DNA of 64,000 nucleotides from Persicaria tinctoria (GCA_037127255.1 JBANSL010000003.1:43273314-43337313), one strand, 5' to 3'. Shown: positions 23,224 through 36,300, counted from the stretch's first letter. Program-made: numbers and translations. The notes: a model not told the origin generated them from the letters alone.

Positions 23224-23681
23224 CTTAGGGTTGAAACTTTAGCAAGGTGGTTTCGGGGTGTTTTCTGGGCTACATTATATCGAATCTCTCTTTCTTTTTC
23301 GTCAATTCACAGAAATTCATAACACTTCAGATGATATTATGCACACATAATATTTTAGAAAGGCAAAAAAAGGACAATTTCTGATGATATTGTGCATAAA
23401 TATTTTAGTACCATTGTTTCAGGACTATGTAGAGGCCACTCCTACTGATACTCTTGCCAAAACCTTTTTTTGCATCTTTTGATTCTTGGAATGGGGATAG
23501 GGTCATGATGTGGCCAGATTTGACTATGATTAAACGAATTGGACTGGATAATTGTGCTTTTGCTTTGATCAATCTGGTATAGCATCTGAAGTGCACAACA
23601 GATTTCATTACAATGATGTGTGAGTTTGAATTCTTGTAAAAATTTGCTAAGTTTGTTAACATTTATTTTTCTTTCTCTTAG

Positions 23682-23781
23682 GTTTGACAATGTGTGAATC
23701 CCTAAAGAGAATTTGCTCAACTCAATTGCTGAGGTTTCTGCAAATGGTGAATACGAAAGTGCAATAAAAGATCCAGATCAG
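23682..23781 (+). pseudogene. Captured acyl-CoA oxidase exon
   Basis: A 100-bp exon flanked by CTCTTAG and GTATTC. In one frame it reads FDNV-stop-IPKENLLNSIAEVSANG and then SAIKDPDQ. This is the FAD/acyl-CoA binding segment of plant peroxisomal acyl-CoA oxidases (ACX3-like, with FDNVRIPRENLLN and IKDPDQ before an exon border). A CGA-to-TGA change gives the internal stop. Neighbouring oxidase exons are absent, so it is a single captured exon, not a gene. Confidence 0.75.
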
Positions 23782-24565
23782 GTATTCATTTAATTTAAAT
23801 CATTCATTTTAACCATTCATTTTGTTCGATCTGGTGCAGCTACATAGTATGTGGATGATCTGAAATTTATGTCATCTCCCAAAGCCCTTTATTTTCTTTG
23901 ATTGAGGAGATGTATGCTAATGGATGCCTAACTTGTTTTGTCTAGTTATCAGGGTGACAAGGTTAGGGTTTTTATGTACCCAACAACATTTAAGGTGAAT
24001 TTCTTTTCTTGTCTTATTTCACTTCTTATTATCTGTGGTTTTTGGAATCAAATGTTTCACTGTGTCAATTAGTTAGTTGTTGCAATCAAATGTTTCACTG
24101 TGTCAATTAGCTAGTGAGAGCCTCATAAAAGTATTAAACCATTTGATTTTTTCAGCTCCTAATATATACTCTGCGCTCTTGTGCATATATTTATTTTTTC
24201 AACTCCTAATTTTTTTCAACTCTTAATATATACATGTTTGATTTTAGGTAAAAGTTGGACTGAATGTACAACTTGTGAAGTTAAGATCTAATGCCCCTTA
24301 TTGACAAAGTAAGTGTTTCAATTAGATTATGGCTTCGTTTTGGAATTTGACTATACATTTCTTATTTATGTGTTATTGATAATCATGTGCTTCATTTTAA
24401 CTTAATTTGTGCTGATTTTTACTTGTTCAGTTTCTGATATAGATGTGGATACAAGTAGTCTGACATTAACAAATTGTTGAGTTCCTATGTTTCGTTTAAC
24501 AAAAGTTCTGATTTTACATTATGTCTAACCTTCAAATTTGACTCTTTCACAATATTGATTTTCAG

Positions 24566-24653
24566 ATAAGAACCATTAAGCTTGATGGTAAACGGATAAA
24601 CCTTTAGATCTGAGATACAGCAAGTCAAGAGAGGTTTCAAACGATCACCAGTG
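24566..24653 (+). pseudogene. Captured Rab GTPase exon (RabE/Rab8-like)
   Basis: An 88-bp exon after TTTTCAG and before GTAAGC. It reads IRTIKLDGKRINL, stop, I, stop, DTASQERFQTITS, which aligns with the switch region of plant RabE/Rab8 GTPases (LDGKRIKLQIWDTAGQERF). CAG became TAG, TGG became TGA, and the catalytic Gly of DTAGQ is Ser. The flanking Rab exons are missing. Reading the minus strand gives an uninterrupted 74-codon frame that is only a shadow. Confidence 0.8.
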
Positions 24654-25785
24654 GTAAGCTTATCATCCTTGATGTACCTTACTCCTAACTTTTGACCTAT
24701 CATGTCCACAATGATTTGCTTTGAAAATGGTACTTTTCCTACTGCTTTTGCTCACTGAACTTGTGTGTCGTGACTGCTTTGAACCAACATCCATATGAAG
24801 CTATGCTAACTTTTTCTGTTGCTCAATTACATCTTATTGTTTATGTTTAGGAATTAAAACATACCTGATAGTACTTGTCATCCTTGCTTTTTCAACATTG
24901 TTGTTTATTTTTCCAAGCATCTTAGTATGTGACTTTGTGTAATTGTTTATGTTTAGGACTTAAAACATGGAAACTTCTTTGCTTATTCCAAGTCTCAAAC
25001 TTGATGGTACTTGCCATCTTGGTTTTCCCTTCATTAAGCGAATTGTAGTCTTTGCTATGGAAAATTACTTTTTGTCTTAATTCTGGTATGTTCAGGCTGA
25101 ATTACTTTTTACTATTTGCTTTTTGCTCATCTGCATTTGCTTGATGGTTGAGCTAGTGCAAGCATAAGTGTTTCTTTGAGTTAGAACTCATGGTAATTGT
25201 TGGCTTTAGGCATGTAATTGTCTAAATCTATCTGGTGGTGTAGTCTTCAAAGAGTTGTGAGCACCCCCATCTTATGGTAATGTTGATGATTCAAGAATAT
25301 ACACTAACAGGTTTATAGGTCTGGCTGGATTATTTGAACTTGAAATTTCGAATGATTTTTGTATTCAATGGTGTCTTATCCTTATTTTTAGAGTTGAAAA
25401 CCGAATTTCATGTTTTTGAGTTAGAGAAACCCTTTGGCCTAACTGAAAGTTTCATCCCATTATCAAATTCAATAGCACTAGTTAAGTTGCTTAGCATAAA
25501 CAGGGTTGACTTCTTTATAGGTTAACTCTTTTTTTTTTTTTGCAGTGGCTAAGGACTGTGAATGTAGAGCCATTCTCAAATCATTGGTAACACATAAGCT
25601 TCTCTTGCTGTTTTTTCTGGAAGCTGGTGGAGATATGCACTGATTTGATGTTCTCAATTATAGAATATTGTCTTTTGATAGATAAATATGTACTACTTTA
25701 TGTTACATAAGATATTTCTAGTAGTGGCTTTACCATGTTCTTGAAGTGAGCAACTTATATAGAGGTTTCTAAAACATGTTCTGAA
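24654..25785. other. CACTA interior, no gene recognised
   Basis: AT-rich, intron-like sequence. A 63-codon frame at 25334-25525 has no recognisable feature. Repeated phrases such as TTGTTTATGTTTAGGA (near 24838 and 24943) suggest small duplications. Confidence 0.4.
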
Positions 25786-25895
25786 AACATGTTCTCTTTG
25801 GTTGGTACTGTCGTCTGGTGTATGTGTATATATAGATTGGAACATGTTCTCTTTGGTTGATATTGTGGTCTGGTGTATATGTATATATAGACAGG
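25786..25895 (+). repeat. Two-copy 55-bp tandem repeat
   Basis: 25786-25840 and 25841-25895 share AACATGTTCTCTTTGGTTG and the following GTCTGGTGTATRTGTATATATAGA segment with a few substitutions. It lies just inside the CACTA subterminal region. Confidence 0.8.
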
Positions 25896-25945
25896 AGATT
25901 GCACATCGGATATACGAGCAATAGACAACGGTTTATTGTAACGAA

Positions 25946-26462
25946 AGACATTAGTTTTACAAACTAAAAACATCGTTGTTATGTACAAAAAACATCAGTG
26001 TTATGTACTAAAAACGTCAGTTTTACGAACTTAACACATCAGTTTTATGTACAAAAAACATCAATTTTACAAATTAAACACGTCATTTTTAAGAACTAAC
26101 CACGTCATTTAGGATGTCTTTACTATATATAAACAACTGTTTTTAAATCAAAAAATGATTTCAATATACGTAATAACATCGGTTTTGTATTTATTCCATA
26201 CATCCAAATTTTGTGGTGAAAAATAACATTACAAATTATAGAGAGAAAACGAATATACATATGTAGGATTTCTATACAAATGATGTTATAAAGTGTTAAA
26301 CATATCATTTTTATAATAAGAAACGATGTTATAAATTATATAGACATCGAGCTTTGGTCGATGTGAAAAACTTTTGACTTTTTACATCACCCACATAGAC
26401 ATCGAATTTTTTTGAAAGACATCGGCTATTAGACGATGTTAAATCACAAATTTCTAGTAGTG
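25946..26462. repeat. CACTA 3' subterminal repeat region and terminus
   Basis: From 25946 to about 26120 a unit of about 22 bp of the form ACATCAGTTTTATGTACTAAAA recurs roughly eight times with variation. Further GACATCG/CGATGT motifs follow at 26341-26440. The region ends TTTCTAGTAGTG at 26462. Dense short motifs next to a CACTA terminus are the expected transposase-binding architecture. Confidence 0.7.
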
Positions 26463-27195
26463 TTGTCGTTGTCCATGAGAATGAAGGAGGAGGATAATGA
26501 GGAAGTGAAGAAGGATGAGGGAGCGGGGAGGGGACGGGCTTTTTATCGAGAGAGAAGGTTCATCAGGAGGAGGAGGAGGGGAATAGGTTAGGGTGGCTTC
26601 TGCAGGGATAGAGGTAGGGGTAGGGTGGCTTCTACAGAGGGGTAGAGGGGCTGAAATGCGGACGGGATCGCCTGTGCCAAAGGGGATAGCCCCCTGCTGT
26701 CCCCTCCCCCGAGTTTAAAAAATAAAAAAAAAAATGATTGAAATTTGAAAGAAAAAAAATTAAATAATAAAGGGGGTGTTTTTGTGAGGAGGGACAACGG
26801 GACAGCGGAGGATCCGGGACAGCGGATCCGCACCGGCTGAAATGGGATGGTTATTAAGGGGGGGGGGAGATTAATGTTATGGGTATTTAATGTGGAAACC
26901 AGTTAAACTAAATACTCGGGAATTATTTATGAATACATGATAATTCAAATCCCGAAGTTAGTTCTCGGATGTTAGTTCCTCTGAATCTCGCTTCCTCGAT
27001 CAATTAGATTTTGAAATTCAAAAAGGATATCGAAATCCGATAATTATTTTAAATTCGCGAGGTGAAAGGGTGAAAATCTTTCGTCAAATTTTATATTCCG
27101 GTCGGAATCCGCTAAACGAGTTTTAAATCCGATTTAATTTCATTTTTAGTTATCTTTTTCCAAAAAATTAGGATTTGACAATCGAAGCCTTTACA
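26463..27195 (-). mobile_element. 3' LTR of element A, proximal part
   Basis: The minus strand begins TGTAAAGGCTTCG directly after a polypurine tract (27196-27210), as the LTR of element B begins TGTAAAGGCTCGG. The segment runs to the CACTA border, and the LTR continues beyond it at 6424. It contains a G-rich run (26861-26870) and short unconvincing minus-strand frames. Confidence 0.7.
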
Positions 27196-27953
27196 TCATC
27201 CACCTCTAAAAACAAGTCTCGTCCCCGAGACTAAAATCATATTAAAACAGGGGATGAAGTTTGAAACTGGTGAGTCCAAAGATCATGTTATTGATCCCGT
27301 AAGCACCTTATAAGTGCCGCTATGAGATCCTCACAGTACTGTTTTCGTAATCATAATATCGCCAATAGATCGTAGCAAGAATGTAATATAGCCCCCTACC
27401 ATATCCTTATTATGACTTCTAGACCATATCATAACTCAAAAAGCATAATAGCGTCACCATTAGGTCTTAGCAAGCAATCTACATGTGCCCCCATAAAATA
27501 CATGTATCCACTTCGTAGGGCGTTATAATGAAAACTAGAGTCGCATTAGTTTCTTAAAATCGAAGTTAGTCTCTTTTAAAACATCGTTCAAAATTTCAAG
27601 TTCGACGTTAGTCAAAATCATTTCCAACTTCGCAACTCATCCTACCATCAACCTCTAAGGGCTAATCCTATATTCTCTTCCTAGGTTTCAAGTCAAAATC
27701 AAATTCCAATAATTCAGCTCTTATCATTTCCATCATCAAGCATCGTATATATATAGAGTGACACTCATATCACATATTTAACAGCATGACATAAACATGT
27801 CAAGGATATACGCATACCATAATGTATCTAGCACACCATCACATTATCAAGGCTCATCACATCATATGGTCCAATGATCTGCACACAACTACCAAGCATA
27901 AGCACGAAATGAAGGAGATATCACTAACCCATCCCCAATCCAACTAGACAAAG
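27196..27953 (-). other. Element A 3' untranslated region and polypurine tract
   Basis: On the minus strand, 27196-27240 reads TTAGTCTCGGGGACGAGAC, then TTGTTTTTAGAGGTGGATGA and the LTR. The same segment, with near-identical sequence, precedes the 3' LTR of element B at about 38600-38643. Homology to B extends through at least the 300 bp around 27250-27540 (B: 38330-38600). No coding sequence. Confidence 0.75.
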
Positions 27954-28236
27954 TCACCACACTGGCGAGGTCAAGGAAATATCTACGTTCGGCTCGACAT
28001 AGGACACAAGCAACTCATTTAGGACATCCCCATAACTAGCCCGAATACTCTCCTCGGTCTTCCATGTGGACTCCTCAAGGCTCCTCATATACCACTGAAC
28101 TAGAAGCAAAGAAACCTTCTTGTTCCTAAGCCTCTTGACACGACGGTCAAGAACCCTCACTAAACGCTCTACAAAGGTATGGTCGGGCATCTGATGGTCC
28201 GAATAGTCCAAGATGTGGCTAATGTCAGGGACATAC
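27954..28236 (-). pseudogene. Element A chromodomain, C-terminal end of Pol
   Basis: The minus-strand frame contains VRVLDRRVKRLRNKKVSLL, VQWYMRSLEESTWKTEESIR and a YGDVLNELL tail. This is the C-terminal chromodomain region that follows integrase in Tekay/Del-type chromoviruses (VLDRKVKQLRNK and WEREEDMR type). It would direct integration to heterochromatin. The hAT-like MITE separates it from the integrase at 29183. Confidence 0.75.
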
Positions 28237-29182
28237 TAGGTTTGGGCTTCCGGTCTGGACCGGATCGGACCGGACCAAACATTCCGGACCCGGTCCGATC
28301 CGGTGGACTGGAATTTTCGGAAACATGGACCGCGGATCGGACCTAGACCGAGAAATATGGTCCCGTGTTTTCCGGTCCGCGGACCGTAAAGACCGTTTGG
28401 ACCGGATTCAACCACAAATCCTACCAATCCAATAAAACCTAGATCTAAAAAAATATTACAGTACAAATTAAAGTTTTTCCAGCCCTAAATTTCTCTAATC
28501 TAGATTTGAAAAACATCTCAAATATTAGTCTTGAGTGTTTATAATTTCTCTTTAACTGAAATTGATATGAAAATAAAAAAAAAAAAAAAATAGGGAAGAA
28601 GAAGAAGAATAGAAGAGGGAAGAAGAACACCTATGGCTGAGGGTGGTAGGTCGCCCCTTGCCGGAGTGGCCGGAGTGGGCTCGACGGCGAGAGTGAGAGC
28701 TGGCGGTGGTGAAGCTCCAGAGGCGTCTATGGTCGGAGCACCCAATGCCTGAGGGTTTGAAGGAGCGAGAGGGGGCGCCAGCGACGGAGGTGATGGAGAG
28801 AGCAGAGGGGATTAGACTCTGCCCGGTGGCGTTTGAATTCTGGCGAGGGAGGGTTGAGCGAGGGCCGAGGGGCGAGTAGCCGGAGTATGGTGAACTGGGA
28901 GATTGAGACCTAGGGTCGGCGACGAATGGGCAAAGTGATGAAATCACGCTTATGATAGGAAACGCTCTATCCTCTCCTTTAGTTTTTTTAAAGTATGGGT
29001 TCCGGTCCAATTCTGGTCTGGATCGGAAATTCCGGTCTGGTCCCGGGTTTGGACTGGAACCCGGAAATTAAAATATTTTGGACCGTGGACCAGACCGTAA
29101 TATCCCGGTCCGATCAAAAACCCGTAAATTCCGGTCTGGTCCCGGTCTGATTACGGTCCGATCCAAATTTTGCCCAACCCTA
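28237..29182. mobile_element. hAT-like MITE inserted in element A
   Basis: 946 bp bounded by TAGGTTTGGGC and, inverted, TAGGGTTGGGC. It is flanked by the perfect 8-bp duplication GGACATAC (28229-28236 and 29183-29190). The 8-bp duplication and the TA-GGG terminus are hAT features. Both subterminal regions are packed with CCGGTC/GACCGG-type motifs. The core (28550-29010) holds a GC-rich leader-like segment with a 152-codon minus-strand frame rich in Ser/Pro, probably captured non-coding or 5' UTR sequence. No transposase. Confidence 0.85.
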
Positions 29183-30298
29183 GGACATACTAGCAAAGCT
29201 GGAAGACGTGAAAGACGTCATGAACACCGGCCAAGGATGGGGGCAAAGCTAAGCGATAAGCTACCTTGCCAACTCTATCCAGAATCTCAAACGGGCCAAT
29301 ATACCTCGGACTCAATTTCCCTTTGATGCCGAACCGTCGGACTCCTCTGGTAGGCAAAACTCGAAGCCACACACGCGAACCCACCTCAAACTCAACCTCC
29401 GTCTTCCGTCTGTCTGCATACTTCTTCTTGCGATCCTAGGAGACTCTCATGTGCTCACAGATGCGTCCCACCTTATCAACGGTCTCTCTAACTAGGTCCA
29501 GGAAAGACGAAACCGTGTCCGCAAGCTTATCTCGGCAAACTAGCGACTTACATCGCTTCCGACACATACCCTCATATGGAGCCATCTCGATCGACGTGTG
29601 GTAGCTGTTGTTGTATGTAAACTCTACCAACGGTATATGTTTGACCCAACGGTCTTCCCACTTCAAAACACATGATCTTAGCATGTCCTCGAATGTCTGA
29701 ATCGTCCTCTCGCTCTGGCCATCTGTCTGAGTATGATAAGTTGTGCTGAAGTGCAATCTGTTACCTAGGCCCTCTTGAACCTAATGCCAAAACCTCGAGG
29801 TAAAACGTCCATCTCTGTGAGATACGATCCACTCAGGTACTCCATGAAGTCTCACGATCATGCAAGTGAACTCCTTAGCTAACCGCGCGATGCTGGCCAT
29901 GTCTCCCAAATGGCGTCAAATCCTTTGACGTCTCTCCTCAGCACAGTGACGAAGTCCATCGAGATATATGTCCACTTTTACGCGGGAACTTGAAGCGAAC
30001 TCACAAGTCCTCCCGAACTCTGATGCTCAATGTGAACCCGCTGGCAAACCTAACATCTGGCTAAAAATCTGTGATGTCCGCTCGCATCCTCTGCCACCAA
30101 TAACACCTCCTCAAATCCTGATACTTCTTATTTGTCCCTGAATGGATAGAATGAGGAGTTTAGTGAGCCTCTTGCATGATCCTCTGCCTCAGGTCTGATG
30201 TCGATGAAACTACAACTCTGCCTTGAAAGGTGAGCATCCCATCTTCTCTCTCTGCAAGCTCTCTGAATCGACCATGGGCCATCCGGTCCCTTAGAACT
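29183..30298 (-). pseudogene. Element A integrase (decayed)
   Basis: Minus-strand pieces from right to left: a decayed zinc-binding segment with YWWQRMRADI and QEAH (about 30080-30200), a core segment HFSTTYHTQTDGQSERTIQ containing the catalytic Glu region (29436-29756), and a C-terminal piece with PTRGVRRFGIKGKLSPRYIG and FEILDRVGKVAYRLALPP (29190-29384). Frameshifts and stops separate them, and the central DD part is broken. At 30298 the sequence is interrupted by element B and resumes at 41545. Confidence 0.8.
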
Positions 30299-33200
30299 TG
30301 TAAAGGCTCGGGTTTTTTTTTGAAATCCTAATGTCTAGGAAAATAAAAGTAAGTAATAAATGACAATAATAAAATAAAATAAATTGGATTTCATAACTAT
30401 TTTCGGATCCAACTCACCACCTCTTTTAGCAAATCTTATCCTCTCATTTCCTGCTTTGATTCTTCCCTCTTTAGCAAACAAGCAACACCCTATTGCCCTC
30501 TATTTTGATTGGCTGAGATAGTTGAGCACATCCCCTTACCCTCTTCAAAAAAATAAGAGTGCTTTGACCAGTTTCCACACCCACACAAACCCAGAGGTCA
30601 AACACCCCCTTCCCTCCCTTGCTACTTCCCATGCCATCTCTCTCGATTTGGCAAAGGTTGCCTATACCTCCCACCTACTGCTGTAGCTCTCTCCATCCCA
30701 GTTCTGAAAGCCAGCTGCAATCTCTCTTCAAAGGTCTGAAACTGAAGCCCCGTTCCCCACAATTCATTTCAAATTTCAAAACCCCATCCTCCCTCTTGAG
30801 GTTTCTGAACCAAGCAAGCAAGCACACCTCCTCCTCCACCTTTTTCAATCACCGCCACCACATCACCTTTTGTTTTCCGGCCGCCACAATCGCCAGCAAC
30901 CACCAGCACCACCTCCCAGCAACCACCAGCGAGCACCTCCGATCTCAGAACCCCGAGCGCCCCTGCTTCGCAGCACCGAGGAACCGAGAAACCCAGGTCC
31001 TCCCACTCCTTTCCGTCATACCCAGCCGCAACAACATCTCTGAGAGCACCTCCTCCCATGTTCTACTCGACAAGCAACCCAAGTCCGTCTCTCCGTCATA
31101 TTCGCCGTCGCGAGCGTCCCGACCGAGTCCCCTGTTTTCGACCTCCAAGCACGGTAAGCTCTCTCCTTTTCTTCTTGAGCTTGAAAACCCCATAAAACTT
31201 CACCTTTATAACCCTTGCCTCCTTCCTAGGCCATTTCGGTGCTGATTCCGCCTCCGATAAGCCCAAATCGTTTTCCGACGAAGATTTTCCGGCGAACCTC
31301 GAGGACCTCGGTGAGCCTCCTTCCTTCCTCTTTCTTCTTTTAGTTCCCGTCTCTATGTGTCTGGGTGTTGGCTTTGTGATCGGATTCCGGGAACCGCCAC
31401 CGTCAGCCTCCCCTTTCCCTCTTCGTCCTCCGGTTTTCCGAACTTTGCCCCTCCGTTTCATTTCGTTCAAACAGTAGGGGTTGAAGATGATTGTGGGTCC
31501 CCTCCTTCCACCTCAATGCCATGTCATATGGGGCCCTCTTCATTTTTAAAACAAAATTTGCTTCCGGTTTACAGAATTGAAAAATGAGGAATTGGAGATG
31601 GCTTTTGGGCCTGATTTTCCTTGGGCCTATTTTCTTTATGGGACGGATTGAGGTTGTTTTAAAACAAAGATGAATTTTGGGCTTATTTTATAAAAATGAG
31701 TTCGGTTTGGGGATTTAACAAAAGGGGAGGGTCGATTTTGGGATTCTATGAAATAAAGGAGTCGGTTTTGGAATCTTATAATTATAAGGGTTGTTTTTGG
31801 TAATTTAAAAATGAATGATTTTATTAAATGTAAATGGTTGGGGTTTTAAAGGATTTAGAAATACTTTATGAAAATGTTAAAGAAAAATGGTATTTGAAAT
31901 ATTGTATAATATTACGTGAGATTTAAAATATAAAACATTATTATAAGATTCAAGATATAATGATGGTGATTTAAAATAAATATAATATTATGAGACTTAG
32001 AGATTTAAAAGTATATTATCGGAATTTCTAACTAATGATTGTGCATCGTTAATTTATGCTTTCGAGATATGATGAACTTGATATATGTGATGTGCGGATT
32101 ATTATTGCGGATACATTGTGGCGAATACATGAATGTGACGGAATGGAATGATGAGAATGATATGGTATTGTGGAATGTGGCGATATGATGAATGGTTGGA
32201 CTTGACGGAACGATGATTGCGATATGGTTGCTATTCTCGTTGAATGATATGCTTGAGTGCTTGGTTGATTAGACGTAGACTTATATATGTGTTCCTATAT
32301 GTATCTAGGTGATCTTTAATCTATCGTAATGCTTGCCTTGCTGTTCTGCACCGCCAGGTAAGTTCCTAGAGCTTACTCAGATTGATTCCCATTTGCCTGT
32401 AATCATACGATATACTAGGTGCTTGCATTCATAATCAGCATGCCATATAGTACCATGCTAGGTTGCATTGACCGTTGAGCATTCTATTTCTTTATGCGTA
32501 TGTAAACAGAATGGCCGTTATCTGTGAAGTAACTAGAGTCTTTGCTAGGGTTATAGGATGGCCCAGTCTCATCGGGTCTCGTCCTGAGTCAATCGAGTCA
32601 TGAACTTCCTTATGTTACGAGATGTCTGCGGGCTTTATTGTGGAGCGGGTTGGGCATGCGTATCGCCCGATTTTATTGGAATGCATTCACGAGCTGGCCA
32701 GTCTCCGCCCTATCGGAAGGGGGTGGAGGTAGAAGAGGGATATACCATTTGGTATTTTGTGCTAAGGCCTTATTATTATTATGCACTTGATCATAGGGGC
32801 ATGTTAGTGTGTTAATATTCCGCCTTGCATCTAGAAGCATCTTTATTAGGAATAGCGTATATGGTATGATTACAGTAGGACCTAGTCCTGAGGGTGGGCC
32901 TCAGTCTGATCCCACGCCCTGTATTATTTTTTTAGGTATGTCATATATGTTTAACGATGCTGGTTCTGCTCCATGACCGCGGGTTTTGACATGACGGAAA
33001 GAGAGAGTTGAGACTCTGACTTCACTAAATTATTAATGGTTTAGATTTGAATATCTGGCTTACGTTTTAACCCGGCCCTGCCCTGGTACCCCTTTTGTAT
33101 CATACTTTACTTCCGCTTTTGTATGGCTATGAGTTTTCTACGCTTAGACTTACGACAGGTACATGGGACTTCCCTAGGGATTCCAACGATCCCTTCGAAT

Positions 33201-33334
33201 TTGGGTGTGAAATCCCACTTTGAAAGTGTTACTTAGGATTTCAAACCTTCAACCTGTACTCAGGGCGCAAGATCCTAACGAGGGGTTTCATCCCTCGAAA
33301 CGTAACCCGGGAATCATAATCCCGGACCGTTACA
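30299..33334 (+). repeat. Element B 5' LTR
   Basis: 3,036 bp from TGTAAAGGCTCGG to CCGTTACA. It is preceded by GAACT and followed four bases later by the primer site. It includes a C-rich leader-like region (30600-31500) with non-conserved frames, and an AT-rich middle. Compared with the 3' LTR it lacks about 150 bp after 32035 and carries scattered substitutions, indicating an older insertion than the Athila. Confidence 0.85.
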
Positions 33335-33338
33335 AAGT

Positions 33339-33350
33339 TGGTATCAGAGC
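33339..33350 (+). other. Element B primer binding site, initiator tRNA-Met
   Basis: TGGTATCAGAGC, complementary to the 3' end of plant initiator tRNA-Met, starts four bases after the LTR end. This is the usual primer of chromoviruses and many plant LTR elements. Confidence 0.92.
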
Positions 33351-36300
33351 CAGGTTTTGCAAACCGAGTATGATAGGTTGAAGTGGTTTTGGAAGTGGCC
33401 CAATGTTTTCAAATGGCTTTTCAAAATGTTTTAGAAAGGGCAAAATGAATTTAATATGGCTAACTCAAATGGACTAAATATGAACTTGGCTCAATAAATC
33501 CGATAATCAAACAAATAGAAACGTTGGGGTAGTAAAGGTGCTAGGCCATCCCTATTGGATGTAGTTGGGAACGGGTAGGCAAAATGCTAGCTTTCTTTTA
33601 CAAGACAGGGTTGAAAACTCCAAGGAACCTGAAGGCTGGAGTGACATGTGTTAGGAGGCCGTGAGGTAATTGCCCCTCCGGCCAGCCGTCCCTTGAAGGA
33701 CGGCATAGATCTTTTCTGTAATTGTATGCATTATATCTAATTGGGCCCGAGGGCGATCCTCCTCGAAGGGGATCATATTAATCTCGTTGATTTCTTTCAT
33801 TCCGAGTGTTATTGTGCTTAGGATAGAGAACTAATGAGTACGCCTTAACTTGAATGTGTGAACGGGATAGCGGGAGGAAACCTTGTCCTTATTTCGTCGG
33901 AATCCCCGCCTTGTCAAGATAGCCCTTTCCTAATTCAAATCCCTTGATGATTCGGACTCCGTCGTATATCCCACCAAAGCTTCTAGGCATGTTAGCAAGG
34001 GTCGAGGAGCGTCTTCTCTCATAGTTTCGAGTCATGTTGGTATCCCACCATCTACGCTTCTATCAAGTCTCGTAACCGAGGTTAGTGTCTTCCACGGGAA
34101 AATTTGAGTCGATCAACTAGCTACTTCTGGGGGTGTGTCGGATGTGGGGAATTCATGAGTACTTTAGGGAGAGTGATTAATGAAACAATTCCGAGTTAGA
34201 AGTGATTTGTCTTATGGAGTCGTCCTTCTCGATTCTTATACCGGTCAACCGTGTCTTCTTACCACGAGAGTCTAACCACAAATTCTACCCTCTCCTCTAG
34301 AAAACAGTGTAAATGTCCTTATGTCATACCGAGCGAGTCATACTAGCATCCCACGGGGAAACGGGGTAACGAGTCGGAGATTGCCCTTTGAGAATTCTGC
34401 CCGGTTATAATAGTGTCCCCCCTCTTGTGATTGCATGACATTGTGTGTCGGTACATTTCTGCATGACTTGCCATATATCTTGCATGATTACACTTATGGA
34501 TGAATATATATGCCGAATGTATGAATCCACATGATAGTTACTCTCCATTGAATTAGGTCCATGATAGTGTGGTCAACCCACTTCTATAAGTATCATGTAA
34601 AATAAATTCTTAGCATGTTAAGTTGATCAAATTGAACCTCATTGACTATGTGCTTGCTTAATGGGTGTTGGTAGTATCATGTAGGATATATATCTCCTAA
34701 TTATGAACCATCATGCAATTATGTGCCATACTTGTCATACTACGTGTTCATGGTTGTACTGATGTGGTAGTTGTTATGCCCAAATGACTTCACCATATCC
34801 CCTGAAATGATTGTTACAGTGCATCTTAACATGCTTACATTGTCCCCACATTGTAGTGACCTGCTTATGTGTACACTTAAAATGAGTAATGAATCATACA
34901 TGTGCTATCCTATAATGTTTTTTATGTCATATATAATTTATGCTGCATATGTCTAGTGTCTGTTTGTGCATACATGATCTTAATATGTCAAGCATGATTA
35001 GTGCATGAGATGATAAGTTTCCCTGTTTCGCGTGCATGTAAAGTTGATTATGTGAACATGTTATGAATGCATAGGACGTTATATTCCTGTTGATAGATAC
35101 ATGCTAGTGTGGAATAATATGATTGAGATATTTCGTGATTGCTATGTGTTTGCTTGCCGCACTTGTAACCTCATAGAATACCCTAAGGGCATTGTTGTAA
35201 CTCTCGGGATCGCATCTTGTCTTGAGTCTCGTCATCTCTAGTCCTGGTCCGTGTCTAAATCCTTAAGGAAGTCATGTTGTCCGACCTTGTGTCTCCCTAT
35301 CTTCGTAACTTCTAATCCTTGTGATCCCTTGACGAGCGCCAACATGAAGGAAAGAGCTGATGACCAAGTGGCACCGGAGCGGCACAACAGAAGTGTGATG
35401 GGTCCATGACCCATAGACCACAGGACAGACGTCGCCAAAGGTATACAAGGATGGACACATTCGAAGATGATAGCTGCGGACGTGATTCTCTTAATTGACT
35501 TAAGGAAGGGCATTCTCCATTCAAATCGTGGATTCTTCTATCTCAATTGGAATTAGCATAGTGCAATAGGCCTAAAGCTGACATAGTTGGACGTGAGATG
35601 ACTGATATGCTGAACTAGTAGTGAATGATGGCTTGACTAACTTGTGTTTTCGATGATGTATCTTGATGTTTGGGTGTACTGACCTGCTAGTAAATAGGAT
35701 ATGGGTTATCTATGTGGTGATGTTTTCTTCTGGGCATGAGACGAGTGATTCCTCGGTGAGATGGGTCGGAAAGTGGTAGGTAGATTGAGGTATTCGAGTT
35801 GGGTCATGGGTGTGTGAGATGGGGTGCAGGAAAGGTGTGTCGACCTAGGTAGAACCGAGTGAGTGGGACTTGTCGGCGATAGTGGTCAGTAAGTGTAGTT
35901 GATCTCCCATGTAGGTCTTAGTTGAGGAGTGGAGTAGTATGGCGAGGTTTCAGGGGAGAGATCTTCGTTAGCAGTAGAGTAAGACGGTCGCGTGTCCCGG
36001 TAGTGTAGTTTTAAAGGTGGATGAGTGAGCTAGGAGTGGGTCGAGCTAGTGTGCCAGGAGAGAGTGTCTAGATAGTTCAAGAGCGAATCATGGGCGGTGT
36101 TGAGGATGATCGGTTAAAGGATGTCTAAAGAATCGTAGAAATTGGGACTAGGTTGTATATGCGGTGATTTGGGAATGGTTTTGATAAAGGATGAGGTTGA
36201 GGAATCGCTAAGAAAGAGTAGTATGAGGTTGCTTGGGAAATTATCGATCTTGAATATTAGGTGTGCATATTAGGACTGGATAGGTGAGCGGTTATTTGGG

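Noticed and set aside
24241..24301. Short exon-like stretch GTAAAAGTTGGACTGAATG near 24248
   Set aside because: Ends in stops in all frames and matches no family I know; not enough support.
24485..24709. 74-codon minus-strand frame in the CACTA
   Set aside because: Shadow of the captured Rab exon, which is recognisable on the plus strand with proper splice borders.
30619..31245. 208-codon frame in the element B 5' LTR, and a 203-codon minus frame at 38819-39430
   Set aside because: The two LTR copies do not keep the same open frames, so there is no sign of coding constraint.
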